A stretch of 64,000 bases of DNA from NCBI RefSeq assembly GCF_037153975.1, contig NZ_JBBAYJ010000008.1, positions 85,541-149,540 of the forward strand, written 5' to 3'. The stretch's first letter is position 1; every line of letters starts with the position of its first letter. The notes beneath the pieces are model-generated. The model had not been told where the DNA came from. It worked only from the letters and a program-made list of their open reading frames with translations, and made no database searches. A program made the position numbers and the translations under genes. Positions 18,045-26,799 of this stretch are shown here, piece by piece. Origin of the DNA: Aquipuribacter sp. SD81 (lineage in GTDB: Bacteria; Actinomycetota; Actinomycetes; Actinomycetales; JBBAYJ01).

Positions 18045-20117
18045 TCACGCGGGCGGGGCGCCGCCGTCGTGCACCTCGAACCACACCCGGTGCCCCGCCG
18101 TCGTGCGCTGCACGCCCCAGGCGTCGACGAGCCCGTCGACGAGGGTGAGGCCGCGTCCCCTCGTCGCGTCGTCGGCGACGTCCTGCGCCTGCGCCTCGCC
18201 GCGGCGGCCCCGGTCGACGACCTCCACCCACACCCGGCCCTCGCCGTGACGGGCGGTGAGGGTGCCGCTCGTGCCGGCGTGCAGCACGACGTTCGTCACG
18301 ACCTCGGTGAGGGCGGCCTCGAGGTCGTCCTCGCGCGAGGTGGCGTGCCAGCCTCGCAGCTGCGCCCGCAGCCAGCTGCGCGCGGTGCGGGGCGCGGTCG
18401 CGTCGCCCGGCAGGGTCGTGCGGGCGGTCGAGTGCGGGGCCGTCGTCCGGCCGAGGGCGAGGACGGCCGTCTCGCGCGCCCCGTCGTGGCCGTCGAGCAG
18501 GCGGCTGCCGACCTCGAAGGGGTCGGCGGCGCGCACCGCGGCCACCGTGTCGACGACGTGGCCCATCGCCTCGGCGACGGTCTCCCCGGGCCGCTCCAGT
18601 AGCCCGTCGGAGTACAGGACGAGCAGGTCGCCCGCCGAGAGCTCCACCGTCGTGACCGGGCGCTCGCCCGGCACCCCCAGCGGCGGGCCGACGTCGCACG
18701 CCAGCTGCTCCGTCGAGCCGTCGCGACGCCGGAGCACCGGCGTCGGGTGCCCAGCCGAGGCGATCCGCACGCAGTCCTCGGTGAGGTCGACGAGCGCGTA
18801 CACGAGCGTGAGGGAGCCGTCCTCGCTCGCGGCCTCGCTCGCCTCGCTGAGGCTGCGGAACACGCGGTCCCCCTCGTGCAGCACGGCGGAGGGTGACGGG
18901 TCGACGAGCGCGAGCGCGCGCAGCGCGGCCCGTGCCTGGCCCATGAGCACCGTCGCGGGGACCCCTCGACCGACGACGTCACCGACGAGCAGGGCGAGCC
19001 GACCGTCCCCGACCGAGACGGCGTCGTAGAAGGCGCCGCCGACCTCGGTCGCGGCGGAGGCGCTCGAGGCGGGCTCGTGCCGGCCCTCCACGAGCACGCC
19101 GTCCGGCGCGGGCAGGCGGTCCGGCAGCAGGCTGCGCTGCAGGAGCCAGCCGGTGCCGCGCTGCTCCTCGAAGAGCCGGGCGCGCACGAGGGCGCGGCCG
19201 GCGAGGGCGGCCGCGGAGGTCATGAGGGCCCGCTCGTCGGTGCTGAACGGACCCGGCACCTCGCGCCCGAGGCTCAGCAGCCCGCGCGGGCCGTCCGGGC
19301 CGGTGCCGAGGGGGAGCAGGGCGACGCTGCGCAGCGCCCGGTCGGCGGCGTCGAGCTCGACGACCCCGTCGAGGGTCGGCACGTCGGGCGGGGCGACCTC
19401 GCCCGCGCCCATCTCCTCCAGCCACACGGGCTCGCCCCGTTCCGCGACCGCCGCGACGCGCGCGTCGGGGCGCGGCGTCGGCGCGGACCACATGAGGGGG
19501 AGCCGCTCGGCGGCCGGGTCGGAGACGTCCGCCGCGAGCCGGCGAGCGGTCGTCCAGCCGCCGCGGGCCGGCTCCTCGAGCCACACCCGCGCGTAGGTGG
19601 GCCCCGGCTGGGCGACGGCGTGCCGGAGGAGCGCGCGCACGACGTCGTCGAGGGTCAGCGCCTCCGACAGCTCCGCGGCGAGCCGGCCGAGCCGGTCGAT
19701 GACCGAGCGGCCCTGCGTCGTCTCGACCGCGACGGTGAGGATGCCCGTGACCCGGCCGTCGGCGGCCCGGACCGGCGAGTGCGACCGGGTCCACGTCCGC
19801 TCGCCCCGGTCGACGTGCTCGAGCACGCCGCGGCCCTCCCGCACGACCCCGTCGGCGCCGTGCTGCCAGCCGCGCTGCCAGACGTCGCCGAGCACCTGCG
19901 CCGCGGGCGCGCCGTACGCGGCGGGGTGGGCCGTGCCGAGCAGCTCGGCGAAGGCGGCGTTGTACAGCATGCGCAGCTCGGGGCCGTGCGCGTACGACAT
20001 GGGCAGCGGCGAGGCGAGGACGAGGTCGACGGCACCACGGAGCGCCGCGTCGTCCGCGTCGGCGCCGAGCACACCGAGGACCACGGCGTCCGCAGCGGCA
20101 GGACTGCCGGACGTCAT
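18045..20117 (-). CDS. PAS-GAF-SpoIIE-HATPase signalling protein, degenerate phosphatase
   Basis: A 690-residue cytoplasmic regulator: PAS-like domain (about 20-140), GAF (about 145-320), PP2C/SpoIIE domain (about 345-555) and an RsbW-type anti-sigma kinase ATPase domain (about 575-690; N box EVVTNVVLHA, G box DATRGRGLTLV). Such proteins set anti-sigma-factor partner switching. The phosphatase keeps GDV (Asp380) and YSDG (Asp504), but the first metal ligand motif GGDxYD reads GGAFYD (Ala362) and the final DD motif reads Arg548-Glu549. Two metal ligands are thus missing, so catalysis is doubtful. Ribosome site is weak. Its intact neighbour upstream may be a functional partner. Confidence 0.85.
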   Translation of the reverse strand: MTSGSPAAADAVVLGVLGADADDAALRGAVDLVLASPLPMSYAHGPELRMLYNAAFAELLGTAHPAAYGAPAAQVLGDVWQRGWQHGADGVVREGRGVLEHVDRGERTWTRSHSPVRAADGRVTGILTVAVETTQGRSVIDRLGRLAAELSEALTLDDVVRALLRHAVAQPGPTYARVWLEEPARGGWTTARRLAADVSDPAAERLPLMWSAPTPRPDARVAAVAERGEPVWLEEMGAGEVAPPDVPTLDGVVELDAADRALRSVALLPLGTGPDGPRGLLSLGREVPGPFSTDERALMTSAAALAGRALVRARLFEEQRGTGWLLQRSLLPDRLPAPDGVLVEGRHEPASSASAATEVGGAFYDAVSVGDGRLALLVGDVVGRGVPATVLMGQARAALRALALVDPSPSAVLHEGDRVFRSLSEASEAASEDGSLTLVYALVDLTEDCVRIASAGHPTPVLRRRDGSTEQLACDVGPPLGVPGERPVTTVELSAGDLLVLYSDGLLERPGETVAEAMGHVVDTVAAVRAADPFEVGSRLLDGHDGARETAVLALGRTTAPHSTARTTLPGDATAPRTARSWLRAQLRGWHATSREDDLEAALTEVVTNVVLHAGTSGTLTARHGEGRVWVEVVDRGRRGEAQAQDVADDATRGRGLTLVDGLVDAWGVQRTTAGHRVWFEVHDGGAPPA

Positions 20118-20205
20118 GCTGCTGTGTACCCGGTGCGGGGGGTCGTCAACCAGCAGGTCCGGACCGACACGCCACCAGCGGGCGTGTGGTGCGGCCCGGT
20201 GGTCC

Positions 20206-21828
20206 TCAGTCGGCGCGGTGCCGGACGGCGACGAGGGCGATGTCGTCCTCGGGGTCGCCACCCACCTGCTGCAGCAGCAGGTCGCACAGCTGCTCCAGGC
20301 CGAGGCCGTGCAGGCCCTCGGCCGCGGTGCGCAGCCGGTCCAGCCCGAGCTCGAGCCCGACGTCGCGGCGCTCGACGAGCCCGTCGGTGTAGAGCACGAG
20401 CGTCGCGCCCGGCGGCAGGTGGGTGCGGCTGTCCCGCCGCTCCGTCGTCGGGTCGATCCCGAGCATGAGGTCGGGGTCGGACCACAGCAGGCGCACGGTG
20501 CCGTCGGGCTCGAGCAGCAGGGGCGGCAGGTGCCCTGCGCTCGACCACTCGATCGTCGTGCCGTCGCCGCCGTCCCCGCCCCCGAGCCCCGCGACCATGA
20601 CGACCGCGCTCGACATGGCCGACAGCGACAGCCGGTCCATCGCCCGGTCCAGCGCCCCGAGGACGCGCGAGGGCGGCGTGCCGACGCTGAGCGCGACGCC
20701 GCGCAGCACGTTGCGCAGCTGGCCCATGACCGCCGCGGCCTGCTGGTCGTGCCCGGCGACGTCCCCGATGACGAGGCAGGCGTCGTCCTGGGACAGCCGG
20801 AACGCGTCGTACCAGTCCCCGCCGACCCGGCTGTCGTTGCGCGCCGGCAGGTAGCGCACCGCGACGTCCAGCGGCGCGAGGTCGGGCGGGTCTGTGAGCA
20901 TGCTGCGCTGAAGCGCCTCCGACATCGCCCGTGCGGCGGCGGCCTCGGAGCGCTCGGCCTGGCGCGCGAGGACGCGGTCGAAGGCGGCGGCGAGGGCGCG
21001 TCCCACGAGGACGAGGAAGTCCCGGTACGGGCCGTCCTCCGGCACGAGGGGGTTGAGCCGCACGACGAGCAGCGGCCGCCGGGATCGCGGCCCGTGGACG
21101 GGCACGGTGAGCCACGCGACCCGCCCCTGCGGGCCGTCGACGAGGACCAGGTCCTCCTCGGCCTGCTCCGCCGGGGGCAGGGGGTCGTGCCACACGGCGT
21201 CGGAGACCTGCGACGCGCCGTCGACGAGCAGCTCGACCTGCGGCAGGTCGTCGTGGGCCTTGCCGAGCAGGTCGGTCGCGACGGCCACGAGCTCCGCCGG
21301 CTCGTCGACGTCGGCCAGGACCATGCCGAGCCGCGTGAGCACGTCGAGGCGGCGCCGGTCCAGGACCTGCGCGGTGGTCTCCAGCGCGATGTCGAGCAGC
21401 CCGAGCACCTCCCCGTCGGGTGCCCGGACGGGGGAGTAGCAGTACGTGAAGTACCCCTCGTCGAGCGAGCCGTTGCGCTCCATGTCGAGGCGCATGTCGA
21501 GGGGGAAGGTCGCCACGCCGGTCTCGCGCACCCCGTCGAGCAGGGGTGCGATGTCGGTCCAGATCTCCGGGAAGATCTCCTTCGCGGGCCGGCCGAGCGC
21601 CTGCGGGTGCTTCTCGCCGATCAGCCTGGCGTACGCCTCGTTGTAGACGAGCGTGTACTCCGGACCCCACAGCAGCGTGACGGCGAAGCGCGTGGCCAGG
21701 ACGGCCTGCAGCGTGTGACGCAGCTCGGGCGACCAGCCCTCGGGGCAGCCGAGCGGGGACGCGTCCCAGTCGACGGCCTCGTAGGCACCGCGGAGCGCCC
21801 CGGTCGCCTCCAGCAGCGGTCCTCGCAC
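20206..21828 (-). CDS. PAS-SpoIIE (PP2C) phosphatase, intact
   Basis: A 540-residue serine/threonine phosphatase of the RsbU/SpoIIE type. The N-terminal PAS-like domain (about 20-150) resembles that of the next gene, a linker or GAF-like region follows (about 160-310), then the PP2C domain with all expected motifs: VGGDWYDAF, IGDVAGHD, SSAGHLPPL, YTDGLVER and the final DDIALV. It probably dephosphorylates an anti-anti-sigma factor. No anti-sigma antagonist gene is nearby. It lies 88 bp upstream of, and in the same direction as, the degenerate paralogue. GTG start without a clear ribosome site. Confidence 0.88.
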   Translation of the reverse strand: MRGPLLEATGALRGAYEAVDWDASPLGCPEGWSPELRHTLQAVLATRFAVTLLWGPEYTLVYNEAYARLIGEKHPQALGRPAKEIFPEIWTDIAPLLDGVRETGVATFPLDMRLDMERNGSLDEGYFTYCYSPVRAPDGEVLGLLDIALETTAQVLDRRRLDVLTRLGMVLADVDEPAELVAVATDLLGKAHDDLPQVELLVDGASQVSDAVWHDPLPPAEQAEEDLVLVDGPQGRVAWLTVPVHGPRSRRPLLVVRLNPLVPEDGPYRDFLVLVGRALAAAFDRVLARQAERSEAAAARAMSEALQRSMLTDPPDLAPLDVAVRYLPARNDSRVGGDWYDAFRLSQDDACLVIGDVAGHDQQAAAVMGQLRNVLRGVALSVGTPPSRVLGALDRAMDRLSLSAMSSAVVMVAGLGGGDGGDGTTIEWSSAGHLPPLLLEPDGTVRLLWSDPDLMLGIDPTTERRDSRTHLPPGATLVLYTDGLVERRDVGLELGLDRLRTAAEGLHGLGLEQLCDLLLQQVGGDPEDDIALVAVRHRAD

Positions 21829-21911
21829 GCACGGACGGTATACGCCCCGGCGGCGCCGTGCTCGCCCTGGGCCGTCGTGTCACCCGGGGGCCACGGCGCC
21901 GTGACCGACCG

Positions 21912-22760
21912 TCACAGCACCGGGCGGCCGCCGGTCACCGCGACGCGGGCGCCGGACACGTAGCTGCCGTCGTCGCTCGCGAGCAGCACGTAGACGGGCG
22001 CCAGCTCCCTGGGCTGGCCGGGGCGCCCGAGCGGGGTGTCGCCGCCGAAGGACGCGACCTTCTCCGCGGGCATGGTCGACGGGATGAGCGGGGTCCACAC
22101 GGGACCCGGCGCGACGCTGTTGACACGGATGCCCCGCTCACCGAGCAGCTGGGCGAGGCTCGCGGAGAAGTTGGCGATGGCGGCCTTCGTCGCGGCGTAC
22201 GGCGCGAGCGTCGGTGACGGGGTGTCTGAGTTCACCGAGGAGCTGTTGATGATCGAGGCGCCCTCCCCCATGTGCGGCAGGGCCGCCTTCGTGAGCCAGA
22301 ACATGGCGTGGACGTTCGTCGCCCACGTGCGCTGCCACTCCTCGTCGCTCACCTCCTCGATGGTCTCGTGGTTCATCTGGAAGGCCGCGTTGTTGACGAG
22401 CACGTCGATGCCGCCCAGCTCCTCGACCGCACGGCGGACGATGGTGCGGCAGGTCTCCGGGTCGGAGATGTCGCCCTCCACGAGCACGGCGCGCCGGCCG
22501 GCCTCCTCGACCCAGCGGGCCGTCTCCTGCGCGTCGCCCTCCTCCGACAGGTAGGAGACGACGACGTCGGCACCCTCGCGGGCGAACGCGATCGCGACGG
22601 CCCGGCCGATGCCGCTGTCGCCGCCGGTCACCACGGCGCGCTTGCCCTCGAGGCGGCCGTGGCCGACGTAGCTGTGCTCACCGCAGTCCGGCACGGGGGT
22701 CATGTCGGCCTGCGTGCCGGGCGGCTGCTGCTGCTGGGCGGGCTGGAGGTCGTCGCTCAC
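21912..22760 (-). CDS. SDR oxidoreductase, stress-protein-39/YdaD-like
   Basis: A 282-residue short-chain dehydrogenase. An N-terminal extension of about 40 residues (Gln/Pro-rich, then SYVGHGRLEGK) precedes the Rossmann motif TGGDSGIGRAVA; NNAAF and the catalytic SSSVNS...YAATK triad (Ser, Tyr, Lys) follow, with the late PGPVWTPL segment. The extension and GDSGIG motif are typical of the subgroup that includes general stress protein 39 of Bacillus. The NADP-linked substrate is unknown. GTG start. Confidence 0.88.
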   Translation of the reverse strand: MSDDLQPAQQQQPPGTQADMTPVPDCGEHSYVGHGRLEGKRAVVTGGDSGIGRAVAIAFAREGADVVVSYLSEEGDAQETARWVEEAGRRAVLVEGDISDPETCRTIVRRAVEELGGIDVLVNNAAFQMNHETIEEVSDEEWQRTWATNVHAMFWLTKAALPHMGEGASIINSSSVNSDTPSPTLAPYAATKAAIANFSASLAQLLGERGIRVNSVAPGPVWTPLIPSTMPAEKVASFGGDTPLGRPGQPRELAPVYVLLASDDGSYVSGARVAVTGGRPVL

Positions 22761-22920
22761 GAGCAGTGCCTACCCCCGTCGGGCCGCCGCACACCCGCCC
22801 GCGGTGCGCGCGCGGCGGCCGGGTGCTCAAGGCGGGGCGTCCCCCGCCCGATGACCGGGTCGAGCGCCTCCGCACCTCCAGCCCACGGGTGAGCGGCGCC
22901 TCCCACACCACGGAGGACGG

Positions 22921-24207
22921 ATGCCCAGCCCCACCGACCCCGGGTGCCCCGCGGCCGGACCGGCCGGCGCCGCGTGCGCGTCGTGCACGTGCGCGCGCGC
23001 CGACGGGCCGGCACCCGGTGGTGGGCTGCTGCTCGCCTCCGCGGTCGGTCACACCCTGACCGCGCTGCGCTCGCTGGCCCGCCGGCTCGGTACGCCGCTG
23101 CACGTGCAGACCACGGGCCTGCTCCGCCTGGACACGGACGCCGCCGGGACGCAGGGCTTCCTCGCCGCCGCGGCGGCGGAGCTCACGCCCGTCGAGGCGG
23201 CGGAGGTCCGGGTCCTCGGCCTCCGGGGCGCCGGCGGCGACCTGCTCGACGGCGCCGTGGCCGCCGACGACCTCGTCGGCCGGTCGCTCCTCGCCCGCGC
23301 CATGCGCGCGCCGTCGCTCGCCACCGAGGCCGCGCGCCGCGACAACGCGCACCTGCTCCCGCTGCTGCACGCCGAGTCGACCGCGTTCCACAGCGTGTTC
23401 CAGCCGATCGTCCGGCTCGAGGACCCAACGGTCGTCGTCGGGCACGAGGCCCTGCTGCGGGCGGTGCGGGACGACGGCACGCCCGTCATGCCCGGCGACC
23501 TCTTCGCCGCGGCGGAGCAGGCCGGCTGGACGAACCTGCTCGACCGCGTCGGACGCACGACCGCGCTGCGGGACGCCGGGCCGTGGCTCGGCGACGCGCT
23601 GCTGTTCATCAACTTCGTGCCGACGTCCATCTACCGCCCCGAGGTGTGCCTGCGCACCACCGAGCGGGCGGCGGCGCTCGCGGGCGTCCGTCTCGAGCAG
23701 GTGGTGTTCGAGGTCGTGGAGTCCCACGACCTGCCCGACGTCGAGCACCTCGAGCGGGTGTTCGCCTACTACCGCTCGCAGCGGTGCAAGGTCGCCCTCG
23801 ACGACCTCGGTTCCGGTTTCTCCTCGCTCAACCGCCTGGTCCGGCTGCGGCCGGACCTCGTCAAGCTCGACCGCGAGCTCGTGCAGTCGCTGCCGGGCCG
23901 GACCGCCGCCGCGGTCGTGGAGGCGGTCGTGCGCATCGTGGGCTCCTACGGCGGGCAGGTGCTCGCGGAGGGCGTGGAGACGCGGGAGCAGGCCGCCGCG
24001 GCCCGGGCCCTCGGGGTCGAGCTCGGCCAGGGCTGGCTCTTCGGGCGGCCCGTGCGCCGCGAGGGAGCCCGGTCCGCGGCTGTGCCCTCGGCCCGCCGGC
24101 GCGGGCCCACGCCCGGACCGACCGGTGGTCAGGCCTGCAGGGCCGGCAGCACCTCCTGCTCGAACAGCTCGACCCCGCTGAGGTCGGTGGCCGCCTCGGG
24201 GAAGTAG
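22921..24207 (+). CDS. EAL-domain c-di-GMP phosphodiesterase with Cys-rich N-terminus
   Basis: A 428-residue cytoplasmic protein. The EAL domain (about 150-390) keeps GHEALLR (EAL at 176-178), INFVP, the metal segment LDDLGSGFSS, VKLDREL and LAEGVET, so c-di-GMP hydrolysis is likely. The preceding glutamate motif reads VVESHD instead of EITE. The first 30 residues contain four Cys (GCP...ACASCTCA), a possible metal or redox site; residues 35-140 are an unassigned domain. There is no GGDEF domain. The last 26 codons run antisense over the end of the convergent LLM gene (79-bp overlap), giving a basic low-complexity tail. Confidence 0.87.
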   Translation: MPSPTDPGCPAAGPAGAACASCTCARADGPAPGGGLLLASAVGHTLTALRSLARRLGTPLHVQTTGLLRLDTDAAGTQGFLAAAAAELTPVEAAEVRVLGLRGAGGDLLDGAVAADDLVGRSLLARAMRAPSLATEAARRDNAHLLPLLHAESTAFHSVFQPIVRLEDPTVVVGHEALLRAVRDDGTPVMPGDLFAAAEQAGWTNLLDRVGRTTALRDAGPWLGDALLFINFVPTSIYRPEVCLRTTERAAALAGVRLEQVVFEVVESHDLPDVEHLERVFAYYRSQRCKVALDDLGSGFSSLNRLVRLRPDLVKLDRELVQSLPGRTAAAVVEAVVRIVGSYGGQVLAEGVETREQAAAARALGVELGQGWLFGRPVRREGARSAAVPSARRRGPTPGPTGGQACRAGSTSCSNSSTPLRSVAASGK

Positions 24208-25139
24208 GCGATCGCGTACGTCATGCCCGCCTCGACGACGGGGCGCAGCTTCTCGACGACCTGCTCGGGGGTCCCCACACCGGGCAGGTGCGGTGCGACG
24301 GAGCCCATCTCGCGCTCGGCCGCCTCCGCGCCGACGACGGACTCCAGCACGGCGCGCCGCTGGGCGAGGCGCTCCGCGACCTCAGCCTCGTCACGGCCGA
24401 GCACGACGTTGTAGTTCGCGCTCCGGACGATCTCGTCGAAGTCCCGTCCGACGTCGCGGCAGTGCCCCGCGAGCACCTCGGACTTGTGGTGGAAGCCCTC
24501 GAGCGTGCCGTCGAAGTTCGTGTACGCGGCGTGCTCGGCCGCGATGCGGAGCGTCTTGCGCTCGCCGCCGCCGGCGACCCACAGCGGGATGCCGCCCTCC
24601 TGGAGCGGCAGCGGCCGGCACAGGGCGCCGTCCGTGCGGTAGTGGCTGCCCTCGAAGGTCGACGACCCGGTGCGCCACAGGTCCGACATGATCTGCACGC
24701 CCTCGGCGAGGGCGGCGAGGCGCTCACCGGCGGAGGGGAAGCCGTAGCCGTAGGCGCGCCACTCGTGCTCGTACCAGCCCGCCCCGATGCCCATCTCGAC
24801 CCTGCCGCCGGATACGACGTCGACCGTCGCCGCGACCTTCGCGAGGTACGCGGGGTTGCGGTAGGCCATGCACGTGCACATCTGCCCGAGCCGGACCCGG
24901 GTGGTGACCGCGGCGAGCGCGCCCATGAGCGTCCACGCCTCGTGCGTCGCCTCCTCGGTCGGCTGCGGCACGGTGTGGAAGTGGTCGTAGACCCAGACCG
25001 ACTCCCACGGGCCGGCCTCGGCGCGCTCCGCCACGCGACGCATCGCGGCCCACTGGTCGGCGGGCTCGGTGCCCACGAGGTCGAGCCGCCAGCCCTGCGG
25101 CACGAACAGTCCGACGCGAAGGCGCTCTCCTGAGGTCAC
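24129..25139 (-). CDS. LLM-class (F420-dependent type) oxidoreductase
   Basis: A 336-residue luciferase-like TIM-barrel protein. Typical segments are the opening VGLFVPQGW, ESVWVYDHF, the LGQMCTCMAYRNPAYLAKVAATVD stretch (shown in part by its MAYRNP core), the GAGWYEHE motif and the WVAGGGERKTLRIAAEHA turn. Such proteins use F420 or FMN as hydride carrier; the family in actinomycetes is mostly F420-dependent. The substrate is not evident. It begins at a GTG and its 3' end overlaps the convergent EAL gene. It is followed closely by the Ntn-hydrolase gene upstream, in the same direction, with only 21 bp between them. Confidence 0.85.
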   Translation of the reverse strand: MTSGERLRVGLFVPQGWRLDLVGTEPADQWAAMRRVAERAEAGPWESVWVYDHFHTVPQPTEEATHEAWTLMGALAAVTTRVRLGQMCTCMAYRNPAYLAKVAATVDVVSGGRVEMGIGAGWYEHEWRAYGYGFPSAGERLAALAEGVQIMSDLWRTGSSTFEGSHYRTDGALCRPLPLQEGGIPLWVAGGGERKTLRIAAEHAAYTNFDGTLEGFHHKSEVLAGHCRDVGRDFDEIVRSANYNVVLGRDEAEVAERLAQRRAVLESVVGAEAAEREMGSVAPHLPGVGTPEQVVEKLRPVVEAGMTYAIAYFPEAATDLSGVELFEQEVLPALQA

Positions 25140-25160
25140 GTACCGACGCTAGACCCGTGC

Positions 25161-25856
25161 TCAGTCGAAGAGGTGGTCGAGGGCGTCCTTCTCCAGCTGC
25201 TCCCAGCGCTCGGCGTGCCGGCGCGCCTCGTCGACCTCCTCGGCGCTGAGGTGGTGGGCGCCCTCCTCGCGGATGCGGGCGACGCTCAGCGGCCCGCCGA
25301 CCGAGGGGGAGGTGAGCGACAGCGCCTCGAGCACCCGGACCACGGCGACGACGCCGTACTCGACGGGCCGCTCCGTCATGCGGAAGTGCGACAGCAGCGC
25401 CCCCGCCTGCTGGGCCATGGGGGCACCGGAGCCGATCGCGTGGAAGCCGACGTCCTCGTAGCGACCGATCAGGCCGTTGGGGTTGATCTCGACGATCCAG
25501 CGCTGCCCCTGGCTCACGCCCGCGGCCAGCAGGTACGCCGACACCCCGCCGCCGTCGCCCTCACCGGGCACGTCCTCGATGTAGTTGGCGTAGTGCTTGC
25601 GCATGACGGGCAGCACGCGCTCCTGGATCTCGTCGCCGATGTCCGGCGACTCGAGGATGGCGGCGGCCGACTGCTCGAGGATCGGCTTGAGGTCGTTGAG
25701 CACCCCGCGGGCGCCGCTCCCGCCCCACGCGGCGCACTCGCCCATGGCGTGCAGCTTCTGGGCCGGGAAGCTGAGACCGCGGTCGCTCTCGGTGATCTGG
25801 GAGTCCGAGCCGATCACCACCCCGTCCGCGCAGACGACGGCGAGCACGACGGTCAT
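25161..25856 (-). CDS. Stand-alone proteasome-beta-type Ntn hydrolase
   Basis: A 231-residue N-terminal-nucleophile peptidase of the HslV/20S-beta superfamily. After Met removal the chain starts with Thr2 as Thr1; with that numbering the catalytic Asp17 (GSDSQ, Asp18 here) and Lys33 (AQKLH, Lys34 here) fall exactly in place. Gly-rich GGSGARG follows, and a GSGAPMAQQAG helix start lies in the second half. The ATG has GGAGG 8 bp upstream; the longer open frame upstream is only the repeat array. No alpha subunit, HslU, Mpa or Pup gene is nearby, so it may form a homomeric ring of the Anbu/HslV kind. Substrate unknown. Confidence 0.78.
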   Translation of the reverse strand: MTVVLAVVCADGVVIGSDSQITESDRGLSFPAQKLHAMGECAAWGGSGARGVLNDLKPILEQSAAAILESPDIGDEIQERVLPVMRKHYANYIEDVPGEGDGGGVSAYLLAAGVSQGQRWIVEINPNGLIGRYEDVGFHAIGSGAPMAQQAGALLSHFRMTERPVEYGVVAVVRVLEALSLTSPSVGGPLSVARIREEGAHHLSAEEVDEARRHAERWEQLEKDALDHLFD

Positions 25857-25965
25857 GGGGTCCTCCGGTGGGGTGCTGGTCGGTGGGCGCGCCACTGCGC
25901 GGCGGAGCCGGAGTACCCGACGGAGGTGAGGGCGACACGCCGACCTCGGGCGGTGCAGGGGGTCG

Positions 25966-26240
25966 GTCGCGCACGACCGTGTCGTGCACGACCCTGCCGA
26001 GGCGGGGCGGTGCGCGACGTCCGTCGTCCGCGACTGTGTCGTGCACGACTGCGGTTCACGCGACCGTGTCGTGCACGACTGCGGTGCTCGCGACCGTGTC
26101 GTGCACGACTGCGGTGCACGCGACTGTGTCGTGCACGACTGCGGCGCACGCGACACGGTTGTGCGCGGCTCCCTCGTGCGCGACACGGTCGCGCATGAGC
26201 GAGGTCGGGCACGGGTTCCCTCAGGACGGTCGTGCACGAC
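25966..26240. repeat. 30-bp tandem array built on a 12-bp perfect palindrome
   Basis: The palindrome GTCGTGCACGAC occurs at 26038, 26068, 26098 and 26128 with an exact 30-bp period; degenerate copies continue the phase at 26158 and 26188, further perfect copies lie at 25981 and 26229, and a near copy at 25966. Between palindromes sits a related half-unit (cacgcgac), giving a hidden 15-bp sub-period. The array fills most of the 538-bp gap between the Ntn-hydrolase gene and the divergent Rieske gene; the rest of the gap shows no gene. The period divides by three, so long open frames cross it on both strands, but the encoded Arg/Ser/Thr-Cys repeats are not protein-like. Confidence 0.9.
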
Positions 26241-26394
26241 GGGTCCCCGGTCCGCGGCGCCCGCCGGTCGACGGCGCCCGTCGGCGCACGCGGACCGCGT
26301 GGACCCCGGCGTCCGTCCTCGACCGGAGGCTCTCCGGGACCGGGGCGCGGGCCCCGGGGAGGTGTCGTCCAGTGCCCTCTGCTGTCATGGGCGG

Positions 26395-26742
26395 GTGGCT
26401 GACGGCATCCGAGTGGCGAGGTTCGACGACGTCCCCGAGGGCGGGGCGCTCGTCGTCGACCGCACCGTGGCGGGCACCGGCGACGACGTCGCCGTGTTCC
26501 GCGACGGCGACGAGGTCTTCGCCCTCGACGACACGTGCACCCACCAGGAGGCGTCGCTCGCCGACGGGTGGGTCGAGGACGGCGAGGTGGAGTGCCCGCT
26601 GCACGCCGCCCGCTTCTCGCTGCGGACCGGTGAGGCGCTGTCCCTGCCGGCCGTCGTCCGCGCCCGCTGCCACCGGGTCGAGGTCCGCGACGGCGAGGTG
26701 TGGCTCCTGCCGGGCACGCCCTGCGAGGCCCAGGCCGGTTAG
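26395..26742 (+). CDS. Rieske [2Fe-2S] ferredoxin
   Basis: A 115-residue Rieske protein of the non-haem dioxygenase ferredoxin type. The cluster ligands are CTH (first pair) and CPLH (second pair), 18-20 residues apart, in the usual CxH...CxxH arrangement; the strand after it (ARFSLRTGEAL) is also standard. It should shuttle electrons to an oxygenase or reductase, but no such partner is adjacent, so it is an orphan. The GTG chosen starts just before the first beta strand (IRVARFDDV); an ATG at 26387 is out of frame. Confidence 0.88.
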   Translation: MADGIRVARFDDVPEGGALVVDRTVAGTGDDVAVFRDGDEVFALDDTCTHQEASLADGWVEDGEVECPLHAARFSLRTGEALSLPAVVRARCHRVEVRDGEVWLLPGTPCEAQAG

Positions 26743-26799
26743 CGGTCGCCGGGGCCGGGTACCCGGAGGGTGACGAGCGTCCCCGCCCCGGAGGCCCCC

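Noticed and set aside
25857..26237. N-terminal extension of the Ntn-hydrolase gene
   Set aside because: It is a readthrough of the 30-bp array; the internal ATG has a good ribosome site and exposes the catalytic Thr.
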